In this document: piece by piece, positions 54,186-63,327 of the stretch
Numbering within the stretch: the first letter of the stretch is position 1
Layout of the letters: the number at the start of each line of letters is the position of its first letter
Assembly (NCBI RefSeq): GCF_013363995.1
Contig: NZ_JABWGO010000019.1
Coordinates: 1 to 64,000, forward strand
DNA: 64,000 nt
Direction of reading: 5' to 3'
DNA from: Nonomuraea rhodomycinica
Lineage (GTDB): Bacteria > Actinomycetota > Actinomycetes > Streptosporangiales > Streptosporangiaceae
Made by a program: the position numbers and the translations under genes
Notes under the pieces: generated by a model
Seen by the model: only the letters and a program-made list of their open reading frames with translations
Told to the model about the DNA's origin: nothing
The model's database searches: none

Positions 54186-55280
54186 ATGGCCGAGCTGAAC
54201 AGGGCCGAGCTGAACGCGATCGAACTCGACGGCGTCGTCAAGGAGTACCTCTCCCACGGCGAGGTCGTCCAGGCGGTGAAGGGCGTCACGCTCGACATCG
54301 CCGAAGGGGAGTTCTTCTCCCTGCTCGGCCCGTCCGGCTGCGGCAAGACCACGACCATGCGCATGATCGCCGGCTTCGAGGAGCCGTCGCGGGGCGTGGT
54401 CAGGCTGCACGGCGCCGACGTCACGAACGTCCCGCCGAACAAGCGCGACGTCAACATGGTCTTCCAGTCGTACGCGCTGTTCCCGCACATGAACGTGTGG
54501 GACAACGTGGCCTTCGGTCTCAAGCAGCGCCGCACCCCGCAGGAGGAGATCCGGCGGCGGGTCGGCGAGATGCTGGAGATCGTCGACCTGGCCGGCCGGG
54601 AGAAGCGCCGCCCGCGCGAGATGTCGGGCGGCCAGCAGCAGCGGGTCGCGCTGGCCCGCGCCCTGGTCAACCGGCCCCGGGCGCTGCTGCTCGACGAGCC
54701 GCTCGGCGCCCTCGACCTCAAGCTGCGCCAGGCCATGCAGATCGAGCTCAAGCGCATCCAGCGCGAGGTCGGCATCACGTTCGTGTACGTGACGCACGAC
54801 CAGAGCGAGGCGCTCACCATGAGCGACCGGATCGCCGTCATGAACGACGGGCTCGTCGAGCAGCTCGGCGGGCCCAGGGAGATCTACGAGAAGCCGGCGA
54901 GCGCGTTCGTCGCCGGCTTCATCGGCACCTCGAACCTGCTCACCGGCGTCGCCGCCGGCGGGGTGCTGGAGCTCGGCGGGGGCCGGGTCCTCGTGCCCGA
55001 GGGGGACGGCGAGGTCACCGTGACCGTCCGGCCGGAGAAGATCACCATCTCGCTGGACAAGCCGGACGGCGAGGTGAGCGTGGTGCCGGGAACCGTCGGC
55101 GAGGTCGTCTACCTCGGCACCTACAACAGCTACGCCGTACGCCTCGGGGACGGGACCGAGGTCACGGTGTTCCAGCAGAACGCGCACGACGCGACGACCA
55201 CGGCGGAGCGGGGGGACCCGGTCTGGCTGTCGTGGCCGGCGCAGCACTCTTACGCGATAGGAAGTCGAAGCACCCCATGA
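54186..55280 (+). CDS. potA: Spermidine/putrescine ABC transporter ATPase
   Basis: 364 aa. Walker A LLGPSGCGKTTTMR, signature EMSGGQQQRVALAR, Walker B LLLDEPLGALDLK, H-loop VTHDQSEAL and a C-terminal TOBE domain. PotA-like features and the following potD, potB and potC genes make this a polyamine importer. ATG 54186, 22 bp after the dehydrogenase stop. Confidence 0.93.
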   Translation: MAELNRAELNAIELDGVVKEYLSHGEVVQAVKGVTLDIAEGEFFSLLGPSGCGKTTTMRMIAGFEEPSRGVVRLHGADVTNVPPNKRDVNMVFQSYALFPHMNVWDNVAFGLKQRRTPQEEIRRRVGEMLEIVDLAGREKRRPREMSGGQQQRVALARALVNRPRALLLDEPLGALDLKLRQAMQIELKRIQREVGITFVYVTHDQSEALTMSDRIAVMNDGLVEQLGGPREIYEKPASAFVAGFIGTSNLLTGVAAGGVLELGGGRVLVPEGDGEVTVTVRPEKITISLDKPDGEVSVVPGTVGEVVYLGTYNSYAVRLGDGTEVTVFQQNAHDATTTAERGDPVWLSWPAQHSYAIGSRSTP

Positions 55281-56506
55281 GCCACCTGCACGACCCCGCC
55301 TTCCTGCGGGGCATGACCCAGCCCCGTACCCGTCGCGAGGCCTTCCGCATCGCGGGCCTGTCCGCCGCCGGCCTCGCCCTGGCCGCCTGCGGCGTGCAGG
55401 GCCAGAAGGCGGCGCCGCCGAAGGCCGACGCGGTCAAGGACTACTGGTCGCAGCAGACCAAGCACGGCCGCGTCGTGTTCGCCAACTGGCCCGAGTACAT
55501 GCCCGAGGACCAGGCGCCGCTGAAGAAGTTCCAGAGCGAGACCGGGATCTCCTACCAGTACAAGGAGGTCATCCAGGAGAACGCGGAGTTCTTCGGCAAG
55601 GCCGACCCGGTGCTGCGGGCCGGGCAGTCGCTCGGCTACGACATCGTCGTCATGACCAACGGCGTCCAGCTCCAGCACATGATCCAGCTCGGCTACTGCG
55701 TCGCCCTCGACCACTCCAAGCTGCCGAACTTCGCGGCCAACGCCGGTGAGGCGTACAAGAACCGCGCCTACGACCCGGGCAGCACCTACACCATCCCCTA
55801 CACCTCGGGTGTGACCGGGATCGCGTACAACACCAAGTACGTCAAGGACGACATCACCAGCATCGAGGCGCTGTTCGACCCCAAGTACAAGGGCCGGGTC
55901 GGGATGATGGGCGACGCCCAGGAGATCGCCAACTTCGGCATGATCGCCCTCGGCGTCAACCCGGAGAAGTCGACCGAGGCCGACTGGAAGAAGGCCGGGG
56001 AGAAGCTCAAGGCGCAGCGCGACGCCGGGATCGTGCGCAAGTACTACGACCAGTCCTACATCGACGCCGTCTCCAAGGGCGACATCTGGGTGAGCATGGC
56101 CTGGTCCGGCGACGTCTTCCAGCGCCAGCTCGCCGGTGAGCCCGTCAAGTTCGTGGTGCCCGAGGAGGGCGGCACGATCTGGACCGACAACATGCTCATC
56201 CCCAAGGGTGCCGCCAACCCCGTCGACGCGCTCATGCTCATGGACTTCCTCTACCAGCCGGCGGTCGCCGCCGAGCTGGACGAGTTCATCCAGTACGTCA
56301 CCCCGGTGCCCGGCGTGCAGGACATCCTCAAGGAGAAGGCCGCCAAGGCCACCGGCGAGGACAAGAAGGCGCTGGAGCAGATGGTGGCCAGCCCGCTGAT
56401 GTTCCCCTCGGAGGCGGACTACGCCAAGCTGCACACTTACACCACGCTCAGCACGCAGCAGGAGCAGGTGTTCAACCCGATCTTCCAGTCGATCACCCAG
56501 GCGTAG
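55277..56506 (+). CDS. potD: Polyamine-binding lipoprotein
   Basis: 409 aa. Twin-arginine-like start (RTRREAFRIAGLSAAGLALA) with lipobox LAACG (Cys about 40), suggesting Tat export and lipid anchoring. The mature part is PotD-like: VVFANWPEYMPED, SYDIVV-type segment, YTIPYTSGVTGIAYN, SMAWSGDVFQ and a late DFLYQPAVAAELDEF. ATGA overlap with potA. Confidence 0.92.
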   Translation: MSHLHDPAFLRGMTQPRTRREAFRIAGLSAAGLALAACGVQGQKAAPPKADAVKDYWSQQTKHGRVVFANWPEYMPEDQAPLKKFQSETGISYQYKEVIQENAEFFGKADPVLRAGQSLGYDIVVMTNGVQLQHMIQLGYCVALDHSKLPNFAANAGEAYKNRAYDPGSTYTIPYTSGVTGIAYNTKYVKDDITSIEALFDPKYKGRVGMMGDAQEIANFGMIALGVNPEKSTEADWKKAGEKLKAQRDAGIVRKYYDQSYIDAVSKGDIWVSMAWSGDVFQRQLAGEPVKFVVPEEGGTIWTDNMLIPKGAANPVDALMLMDFLYQPAVAAELDEFIQYVTPVPGVQDILKEKAAKATGEDKKALEQMVASPLMFPSEADYAKLHTYTTLSTQQEQVFNPIFQSITQA

Positions 56507-56509
56507 ACG

Positions 56510-57361
56510 ATGAAGCGGCTGACTCCCTACCTGCTCGCGCTGCCGAGCTGGATGTGGCTGGCGGTCTTCCTCGTGGTGCCGATGGCCGCGATGGCCTCGG
56601 TGTCGCTGCAGACCGGCAACGCCATCGACGGCTTCGCGATGACGTTCAGCTTCTCCAACTACGCCGACGCTCTGGGCAGGTACAGCACCCAGCTCGTGCG
56701 CTCCCTCTGGTACGGCGGGCTCGCCACGGTGGCGATGCTCGTCATCGGCTACCCGGTGGCGTACTGGATCGCCTTCAAGGGGGGCAGCCGCAAGTCCGTC
56801 TACCTGTTCCTGCTGCTGCTGCCGTTCTTCGTGTCGTTCGTGCTGCGGACCATCTCGTGGGGGTTCCTGCTGGCCGACGACGGCGTCGTGTTCGGCACGC
56901 TGAAGGGCTGGGGGCTGCTGCCCGCCGACTTCCACGTGCTGGCCACCACGGTCGCCGTGGTCGGCGGGCTGACCTACAACTTCCTGCCGTTCATGATCCT
57001 GCCGATCTACGTGGCGCTGGAGCGGGTGGACCCGCGGGTCGTCGAGGCGGCCTACGACCTGTACGCCTCCAGGACGGCGGCCTTCCGGCGGGTGGTGCTG
57101 CCGCTGTCGCTGCCGGGGGTGTTCGCCGGGGTGCTGATGACCTTCGTGCCCGCCACGGCGGACCCGGTCAACGCCCAGGTGCTCGGCGGCACCGGCAACA
57201 CGATGATCGGCAACATCATCCAGACCGAGTACCTGACCAACCTGAACTACCCGACGGCCTCGGCGCTGTCGTTCACGCTCATGGCCGTGCTGCTCATCGG
57301 GATCTTCATCTACGCCCGCGCGCTCGGCACCGAGAACGTCCTCGAGGCGGCCGCCCGATGA
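56510..57361 (+). CDS. potB: Polyamine ABC transporter permease PotB
   Basis: 283 aa, six helices, starting KRLTPYLLALPSWMWLAVF. EAA loop VVEAAYDLYASRTAAFRRVV at about 175-195. Starts 4 nt after the potD stop and overlaps potC. Confidence 0.92.
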   Translation: MKRLTPYLLALPSWMWLAVFLVVPMAAMASVSLQTGNAIDGFAMTFSFSNYADALGRYSTQLVRSLWYGGLATVAMLVIGYPVAYWIAFKGGSRKSVYLFLLLLPFFVSFVLRTISWGFLLADDGVVFGTLKGWGLLPADFHVLATTVAVVGGLTYNFLPFMILPIYVALERVDPRVVEAAYDLYASRTAAFRRVVLPLSLPGVFAGVLMTFVPATADPVNAQVLGGTGNTMIGNIIQTEYLTNLNYPTASALSFTLMAVLLIGIFIYARALGTENVLEAAAR

Positions 57362-58173
57362 GCGCCGCCACGACCCTGACCCGCCGCCCGCGCGGCCGGT
57401 TCGGCGACCGCCTGCTGCACGCCTACACCTGGCTGATCATCGTCTGGCTGTCGTCGCCGATCGCCGTGATGATCCTGTTCGGGTTCAACGACAAGAAGAG
57501 CAAGTCGAACACGAGCTGGCAGGGCTTCACGCTGCGCTGGTACCAGCAGCTGTTCGACATCTCCGACCTCACCACGGCGCTGAAGAACTCGCTGACCGTC
57601 GCCGTGGCCAGCACGCTCATCACCGTGGTCATCGGGACCATGCTGGGCCTCGCGCTCGGCCGTCACCGCTTCCGCGGGCGCGGGGTGACGAACTTCCTCG
57701 TCTTCGCCGCCATCTCCACGCCCGAGCTGGTCATGGGCGCGTCGCTGCTGTCGCTGTTCGTCTCCGCCAACCTGCCGCGCGACGCCCTGACGATCATCAT
57801 CGCGCACGTGCTGTTCTCGCTGTCCTTCGTCACCGTCACCGTACGGGCCCGGGTCATCACCCTGGACCCGTCGCTGGAGGAGGCGGCCAGGGACCTCGGC
57901 GCCACCGCCTGGGGCACCTTCCGGCAGGTCACGCTGCCGGCCGTGCTGCCCGGCGTGCTCTCCGGCGGCATGCTGGCCTTCGCGCTGTCGATCGACGACT
58001 ACGTGGTGACCAGCTTCGTCAACGGCTCCACCGTCACGTTCCCGCTGTGGATCATCGGGTCGGTCAAGACCGGCATCCCGCCCCAGGTCAACGTCATGGG
58101 AACATTGATCTTCGGGATCGGCGTGCTCATCGCGGTCGCCAACGCGGTCGCGGCACGGCGCCGCCGCACCTAG
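57358..58173 (+). CDS. potC: Polyamine ABC transporter permease PotC
   Basis: 271 aa, six helices. SPIAVMILFGFND and the EAA loop SLEEAARDLGATAWGTFRQV are typical of PotC; ALSIDDYVVTSFVNG is also characteristic. ATGA overlap with potB. A strong terminator follows. Confidence 0.93.
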   Translation: MSAATTLTRRPRGRFGDRLLHAYTWLIIVWLSSPIAVMILFGFNDKKSKSNTSWQGFTLRWYQQLFDISDLTTALKNSLTVAVASTLITVVIGTMLGLALGRHRFRGRGVTNFLVFAAISTPELVMGASLLSLFVSANLPRDALTIIIAHVLFSLSFVTVTVRARVITLDPSLEEAARDLGATAWGTFRQVTLPAVLPGVLSGGMLAFALSIDDYVVTSFVNGSTVTFPLWIIGSVKTGIPPQVNVMGTLIFGIGVLIAVANAVAARRRRT

Positions 58174-58193
58174 CGCCCTTGCTCCTCAGGCTT

Positions 58194-58215
58194 CCCCCCG
58201 CGGTTCCGCGGGGGG
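58194..58215 (+). terminator. Terminator after potC
   Basis: CCCCCCGCG (58194-58202) pairs with CGCGGGGGG (58207-58215) around a GTTC tetraloop, 21 nt after the potC stop. Confidence 0.85.
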
Positions 58216-58350
58216 TTCGGCATACCCGGCGACGCCCGGGTCACGGCAAAGAACAGGGAGGCGAGATCGGATACCGGCGGGGGGAACCCGCGCGTGATCA
58301 CCCCTTTTCAGATCCCGCAATTTTCATAGAACACTGACTTTCGTAGGGAA

Positions 58351-59754
58351 GTGGGATTTGTGGATCCGCTGAAGGCGCTTGCTGACGCGGAGCGCAAGCC
58401 GTACTGGCTGGACACCCCGGCCAGACCCGAGCCGCTGCCGCGGCTCTTCGGACACACGAACGCCGACCTGGTCGTCGTCGGCGGAGGCTTCTCGGGGCTG
58501 TGGACCGCCCTGATGGCCAAGGAACGTGACCCCGGGCAGGACGTCGTCCTGCTGGAGGGGCGCCGGATCGGCTGGGCGGCCTCCGGCCGCAACGGCGGGT
58601 TCTGCATGGCGACCCTCACCCACGGCCTGCCCAACGGGCTGGAGCGCTGGCCGGACGAGATCGCCCGGCTCGAACACCTGGGTGTGGAGAACCTCGACGA
58701 GATCGAGGAGACCCTGACGCGTTACGGCATCGACTGCGCCTTCGAGCGCACCGGCGAGCTGAACGTCGCCACCGAGCCCTGGCAGCTGGAGGGCCTGAAC
58801 GAGCACCTCGACATCATCGGCGAGCTCGGCCTCGACTACGTGCCCATGGACCGCGACCAGGTGCGGGCCGAGCTCGACTCGCCCACCTACCTGGGCGGCC
58901 TGTGGGACCGCAAGGGCTGCGCCATGCTCGACCCCGCCCGGCTGGCGTGGGGGCTGCGCGAGGCGTGCCTGCGGCTCGGCGTGCGCGTGTACGAGCGCAG
59001 CCCGGTGCGCTCGCTGCACGACGACGGCGTCACGCTCAGCCTGCGCACCCCGCACGGGGTCGCCGCCGGCCGGCGGGTGGCGCTGGGCACCGGGGTGTTC
59101 CCGCCGCTGCTGCGGCGGCTCAGGCACTTCGTCGTCCCGGTCTACGACTACGCGCTGATGACCGAGCCGCTGACCGCGTCCCAGCTCGGCGCCATCGGCT
59201 GGGGCAACCGGCAGGGCGTCGGCGACTCGGGCAACCGGTTCCACTACTACCGGCTCACCGCGGACAACCGGATCCTCTGGGGCGGCTACGACGCCGTCTA
59301 CTACAACGGGGGCCTGGTCAAGCCGGAGTACGACCAGCGCGACGAGACCTTCGCCACGCTGGCGCGGCACTTCTTCACCACGTTCCCGCAGCTCGACGGG
59401 GTGCGCTTCACGCACCGCTGGGGCGGCGTGATCGACACGTGCAGCCGGTTCAGCGCCTTCTACGGGCAGGCGCACGGCGGGCGGCTCGCCTACGCGGCCG
59501 GCTACACCGGCATGGGCGTGGGCGCCACCCGCTTCGGCGCCAACGTGATGCTGGACCTGCTGTCGGGCGAGCGCACGCCGCGGACCGAGCTGCGCATGGT
59601 CAAGGAGAAGCCGGTGCCGTTCCCGCCGGAGCCCGTGCGGTCGGGGGTGATCCAGTTCACCCGCTGGTCGATCGCGCAGGCCGACCGGCACGAGGGGCGG
59701 CGCAACCTGTGGCTGCGCGCCCTCGACCGGATGGGGCTGGGCTTCGACTCCTGA
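58351..59754 (+). CDS. FAD-dependent amine oxidoreductase (PuuB/DAO family)
   Basis: 467 aa from GTG 58351 (GTG 58360 is an alternative). DAO-type FAD fold: VVVGGGFSGLWTALMAKE, the ribose-binding Glu in VVLLEGRRIGWAASGRNGGF, and a C-terminal YAAGYTGMGVGATRFGANVM motif. The GRNGGF segment and overall layout resemble gamma-glutamylputrescine oxidase. With the dehydrogenase and PotABCD it would convert putrescine to GABA through an aldehyde. Confidence 0.87.
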   Translation: MGFVDPLKALADAERKPYWLDTPARPEPLPRLFGHTNADLVVVGGGFSGLWTALMAKERDPGQDVVLLEGRRIGWAASGRNGGFCMATLTHGLPNGLERWPDEIARLEHLGVENLDEIEETLTRYGIDCAFERTGELNVATEPWQLEGLNEHLDIIGELGLDYVPMDRDQVRAELDSPTYLGGLWDRKGCAMLDPARLAWGLREACLRLGVRVYERSPVRSLHDDGVTLSLRTPHGVAAGRRVALGTGVFPPLLRRLRHFVVPVYDYALMTEPLTASQLGAIGWGNRQGVGDSGNRFHYYRLTADNRILWGGYDAVYYNGGLVKPEYDQRDETFATLARHFFTTFPQLDGVRFTHRWGGVIDTCSRFSAFYGQAHGGRLAYAAGYTGMGVGATRFGANVMLDLLSGERTPRTELRMVKEKPVPFPPEPVRSGVIQFTRWSIAQADRHEGRRNLWLRALDRMGLGFDS

Positions 59755-59816
59755 CCCCGGTGCGACGACCCGTGCGGGCCGCGCGGACATCCTCCGGCGG
59801 CCCGCACACTAGGGGC

Positions 59817-60689
59817 ATGAGGATCGAGTTCGCGGCGGACGACGTCACGCTGGTCGGCGAGCTGAGGGTGCCCGAGGCGGCGGGGCCGCGTCCGGGGCTG
59901 GTGCTCACCGGCCCGTTCACCGGCGTCCGCGACCAGGTCACGGGACTGTACGCGGAGCGGCTGACCCGCCTCGGGTACGTCACGCTGGCCTTCGACCACC
60001 GCACGTGGGGCGAGTCGGGCGGCCTGCCGCGCCGGCACGAGGACCCGCAGGGCAAGCTGCACGACCTGCGGGCCGCGGTGTCGGTGCTGCGGTCGCGGCC
60101 GGAGGTGGACGGGGAGCGGATCGGCGCCGTGGGCATCTGCCTCGGCGCCGGCTACGCGCTGAGGTTCGCGGCTTTCGAGCCTCGGGTGAAGGTCTTCGCC
60201 GGGATCGCCGGGGCGTACAACAACCCGTACACGATGCGGTCCGGCATGGACTACCAGGCGGCGCTGGCCGGCCTGGGGGAGACGCTGGAGCGGCAGGACC
60301 TCGGCGGCCCCGTCGAGTACCTCCCGGCGGTCGCCGAGGACGGCGAGGCCGCCATGCCGGGCGACGAGCCGTACGCCTACTACGGCACGGAACGCGGCGC
60401 CTCGCCGCACTGGGCCAACGAGGTGACCCGGGCCAGCCTGCGCGAGCTGATCACCGTGGACAACATGATGGGCGCCGACTTCCTGTCGCCCAAGCCCGCG
60501 CTGATCGTCCACGGGGTGGTGGACCGGTTCTGCTCGCCGGAGGGCGCCGAGGAGGCGTACCGGAGGCTGGACGAGCCGAAGCGGCTCGTGTGGCTGGACG
60601 CCAAGCGCCACATCGACCTCTACGACCAGGAGCCCTACGTCACGCAGGCCGTCGAGGCCACCGCCGCCTTCCTCGACGCGCACCTCTGA
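59817..60689 (+). CDS. Dienelactone-hydrolase-like alpha/beta hydrolase with Cys nucleophile
   Basis: 290 aa from ATG 59817. The nucleophile elbow is GICLGAG, with Cys in place of the usual Ser, as in dienelactone hydrolases. The acid and base are probably in HGVVDRFCSPEGAEE and KRHIDLYDQEPY. An oxyanion loop around LTGPFTGVRDQVTGLYAERL is visible. A TAGGGG word 6 nt before ATG suggests a leaderless start. Substrate unknown; not clearly linked to the polyamine genes. Confidence 0.8.
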   Translation: MRIEFAADDVTLVGELRVPEAAGPRPGLVLTGPFTGVRDQVTGLYAERLTRLGYVTLAFDHRTWGESGGLPRRHEDPQGKLHDLRAAVSVLRSRPEVDGERIGAVGICLGAGYALRFAAFEPRVKVFAGIAGAYNNPYTMRSGMDYQAALAGLGETLERQDLGGPVEYLPAVAEDGEAAMPGDEPYAYYGTERGASPHWANEVTRASLRELITVDNMMGADFLSPKPALIVHGVVDRFCSPEGAEEAYRRLDEPKRLVWLDAKRHIDLYDQEPYVTQAVEATAAFLDAHL

Positions 60690-60788
60690 GTCCCCAGGGC
60701 CCTCATGGGCCTCGGTGGAGGTGTGCCGACCCAGGCATGAGGGGAGAAGTGCGGCTAGACCCCCGCTGAACGTCAGGGGGTTGGGCGC

Positions 60789-61709
60789 GTGCGCGTGATG
60801 TGTGCGGCGATGCTGCTGCTCGGGCCGGCGGCGTTGGCGGGGTGCGGGGAGCAGGAGGTCACGAGCCTGCCGCCGGTGGTCGAGCAGGCGGGCGAACGGG
60901 TGCGGGCCGCCCGCTGCCGCTTCGCCCTGCCGGATCCGGTGGCGGGCGCCGCGGCCCGCGCCGCGCTGGAGGCGGACCTGCGGCGTTACGTGGCCGCGCG
61001 GCCCGGCCGGGTGGTGTTCGCCGCCCGCGACCTGGCCACGGGCGTACGACTCGGCCAGGACGAGCACCGGCACGACATGATCACCGCCAGCGGCGCCAAG
61101 GTGGACATCCTGACCGCCCTGATGCTGCTGCGCTCGACCCTCGACGCCACCGAACAGGACCTCGCCACCCGCATGATCACGGAGAGCGACAACTTCGCCG
61201 CCGACGCCCTGTGGTGGCGGGTCGGCGCGGGCGACGGCATGAGCGCCTTCTACCGCCGGATCGGCCTGCACGAGACCGCGCCGGGGGCGGGCCGGTACTG
61301 GGGCGGCACGACCACCAGCCCGGCCGACCGGCTGCGCCTGCTGGCGCTCCTCGCGAACGGCGGCAAGGGCCTCACCCCGGCGGACCGGCGGCTCGTCCTC
61401 GGGCTGATGAGCCATGTGCAGGCCGACCAGGCGTGGGGCGTCAGCGCCGCCGCCCGGCCGGGCGACCACGTGGCGCTCAAGAACGGCTGGACGCCCCGGC
61501 CGTTCATCCACAACACCTGGGCCGTCACCAGCTACGGCCGCATCACCGGGCCGGGCCGCGACCTGCTCCTGTCGGTGCAGACCGACCAGCAGGCCGGGGA
61601 GGGCCAGGGCATCGAGACCATCGAGGGGCTGGCCCGGATGATCGGCGGGCGGCTGGCCGGCCTCACACCGGTCCGCACCCTCTCCTGCCCGGCCGGCGCC
61701 ACCCCCTGA
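60789..61709 (+). CDS. Beta-lactamase-fold serine hydrolase lipoprotein
   Basis: 306 aa. Signal peptide with lipobox LAGC (Cys about 19). The penicillin-binding fold has SxxK as ASGAKVDILTAL (Ser101, Lys104 approx.), SDN in TESDNFAADAL, and the third box as LKNGW instead of KTG. Class A-like but with an altered third box, so it could be a lactamase, a carboxypeptidase-like enzyme or a non-enzymatic penicillin-binding protein. GTG 60789. Confidence 0.8.
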   Translation: MRVMCAAMLLLGPAALAGCGEQEVTSLPPVVEQAGERVRAARCRFALPDPVAGAAARAALEADLRRYVAARPGRVVFAARDLATGVRLGQDEHRHDMITASGAKVDILTALMLLRSTLDATEQDLATRMITESDNFAADALWWRVGAGDGMSAFYRRIGLHETAPGAGRYWGGTTTSPADRLRLLALLANGGKGLTPADRRLVLGLMSHVQADQAWGVSAAARPGDHVALKNGWTPRPFIHNTWAVTSYGRITGPGRDLLLSVQTDQQAGEGQGIETIEGLARMIGGRLAGLTPVRTLSCPAGATP

Positions 61710-61739
61710 CCCGCCGACCTGTTCACCGGGGCCGGAGGG

Positions 61740-63251
61740 TCAGGAGCGGGCCTGCGACAGGACCTCCTCCGGGATGACCTTAGGCACGCCGCGCAGCCCC
61801 ACCAGTGCGAGCACCGCCGCCACCACCAGCAGGCCGGCCGTGACCCGCCCCGTCACCCGCACCCCCTCCACGAACGCCGCCCGCGCGGCCCCCGCGAGCG
61901 CCGCCGCCTGCTCCGGGGGCAGGGACGCGGCCAGGCGCAACGCCTCCGCCAGCGATCTCCGCGCCGCCTCGGCGGGCACCCCGTCCGGCACCCGCAGACT
62001 CCCGCTGTACGCGCCGGTGAGCACGGTGCCCAGCACGGCGATCCCCAGCGCCCCGCCCAGCTCGAACGACGTCTCCGACACGGCCGCCGCCGCCCCGGCG
62101 CGCTCCTTGGGCGCGGTGGCCAGCACGTTGTCGTTGTTCACGGTGAACGCCAGCCCGATCCCGAGCCCGCCCGCCACCATCGCGACCACGATGAGGGGAT
62201 AGCTCGGGTCCTGGCCGAGCGAGCCGTAGTACAGGAACGCCCCCGCGTTCAGCAGCAGGCCGAGCGCCACGACCCCGTTCCTGCCGAGCGGCCCGATGAG
62301 CCGGCCCGCCAGGAACCCGCCCACCGCGCCGCTGAGGCCGCCCGGCAGCCCGGCGAGCCCCGCCCGGAGCGGCGACCAGCCCAGCACGAGCTGGAAGTAC
62401 CACGCGAAGATCAGCGACATGGCGGTCATGGTGAAGATCGCCAGCAGGGTCGTGCCGATCGACGCGCTGAACGCCCGGCGCCGGAACAGCCGCACGTCGA
62501 TCAGCGGCTCCGCGAGCCGGCCCTGCCGCCACCCGAACCACGCCAGGCAGGCCAGGCCGAGCGCCCCGGCCACCCACACGTCCGGCCGGCCGGCGCCGTC
62601 GTGCGCCCCCTGCTTGACCGCGTGGACGACGGCCACGATCCCGGCGGACGACAGCACCACGCTCGGCGCGTCGATCCGGCGCGGACGCGGGTCGCGCGAC
62701 TCCGGCAGCACCACCAGGCCGCCGACGACGACCAGCATCATGATCGGCACGTTCACGAGGAACACCGACCCGTACCAGAACCGGTCGAGCAGCAGCCCGC
62801 CGACCACCGGCCCGAGGGCGAACCCGGCCGCGCTCATCCCGCTCCAGATCCCGATGGCGGAGGTGCGCTCGCCGGGATCGGTGAAGACGTTCCGGATGAT
62901 CGACAGCGTCGACGGCATGATCGTCGCACCCGCCACGCCGAGCAACGCGCGGGCCGCGATGAGCAGCTCGGGGGTGGGGGCGTACGCGGTCAGCACCGAC
63001 GCGGCGCCGAACGCGGAGGCCCCGACGAGCAGCAGGCGCTTACGGCCGACGCGGTCACCGACGTTGCCCATGGTCACGAGCAGGCCCGCCAGCGCGAAGC
63101 CGTACACGTCGCCGATCCAGAGCAACTGGGTGGCGCTCGCGCCGAGGTCGGCGGTGAGGCTCGGCAGGGCGAGGTGCAGGACGGTCATGTCCAGGGACAG
63201 CAGCAAGGTGGCCAGGCAGGCGATCGCCAGACAGGCCCATCTGTTCGTCAT
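61740..63251 (-). CDS. DHA2-family drug:H+ antiporter (MFS, 14 helices)
   Basis: 503 aa from ATG 63251 (TNRWACLAIACLATLLLSLD). Motif D-like LDMTVLHLALPSLT in helix 1, GDRVGRKRLLL in loop 2-3, and motif C-like GPVVGGLLLDRFWYGSVFLVNVP in helix 5. The 14-helix layout is DHA2, exporting dyes, antibiotics or antiseptics. Convergent with the lipoprotein gene, 30 bp apart. Confidence 0.92.
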   Translation of the reverse strand: MTNRWACLAIACLATLLLSLDMTVLHLALPSLTADLGASATQLLWIGDVYGFALAGLLVTMGNVGDRVGRKRLLLVGASAFGAASVLTAYAPTPELLIAARALLGVAGATIMPSTLSIIRNVFTDPGERTSAIGIWSGMSAAGFALGPVVGGLLLDRFWYGSVFLVNVPIMMLVVVGGLVVLPESRDPRPRRIDAPSVVLSSAGIVAVVHAVKQGAHDGAGRPDVWVAGALGLACLAWFGWRQGRLAEPLIDVRLFRRRAFSASIGTTLLAIFTMTAMSLIFAWYFQLVLGWSPLRAGLAGLPGGLSGAVGGFLAGRLIGPLGRNGVVALGLLLNAGAFLYYGSLGQDPSYPLIVVAMVAGGLGIGLAFTVNNDNVLATAPKERAGAAAAVSETSFELGGALGIAVLGTVLTGAYSGSLRVPDGVPAEAARRSLAEALRLAASLPPEQAAALAGAARAAFVEGVRVTGRVTAGLLVVAAVLALVGLRGVPKVIPEEVLSQARS

Positions 63252-63327
63252 GCCCGCCACCGTCGCCGCCCGCGCTGACGGTCCGCCTACCGCCCGCTGA
63301 CCATCCACCCGCCGTCCCGCCCGTCCG

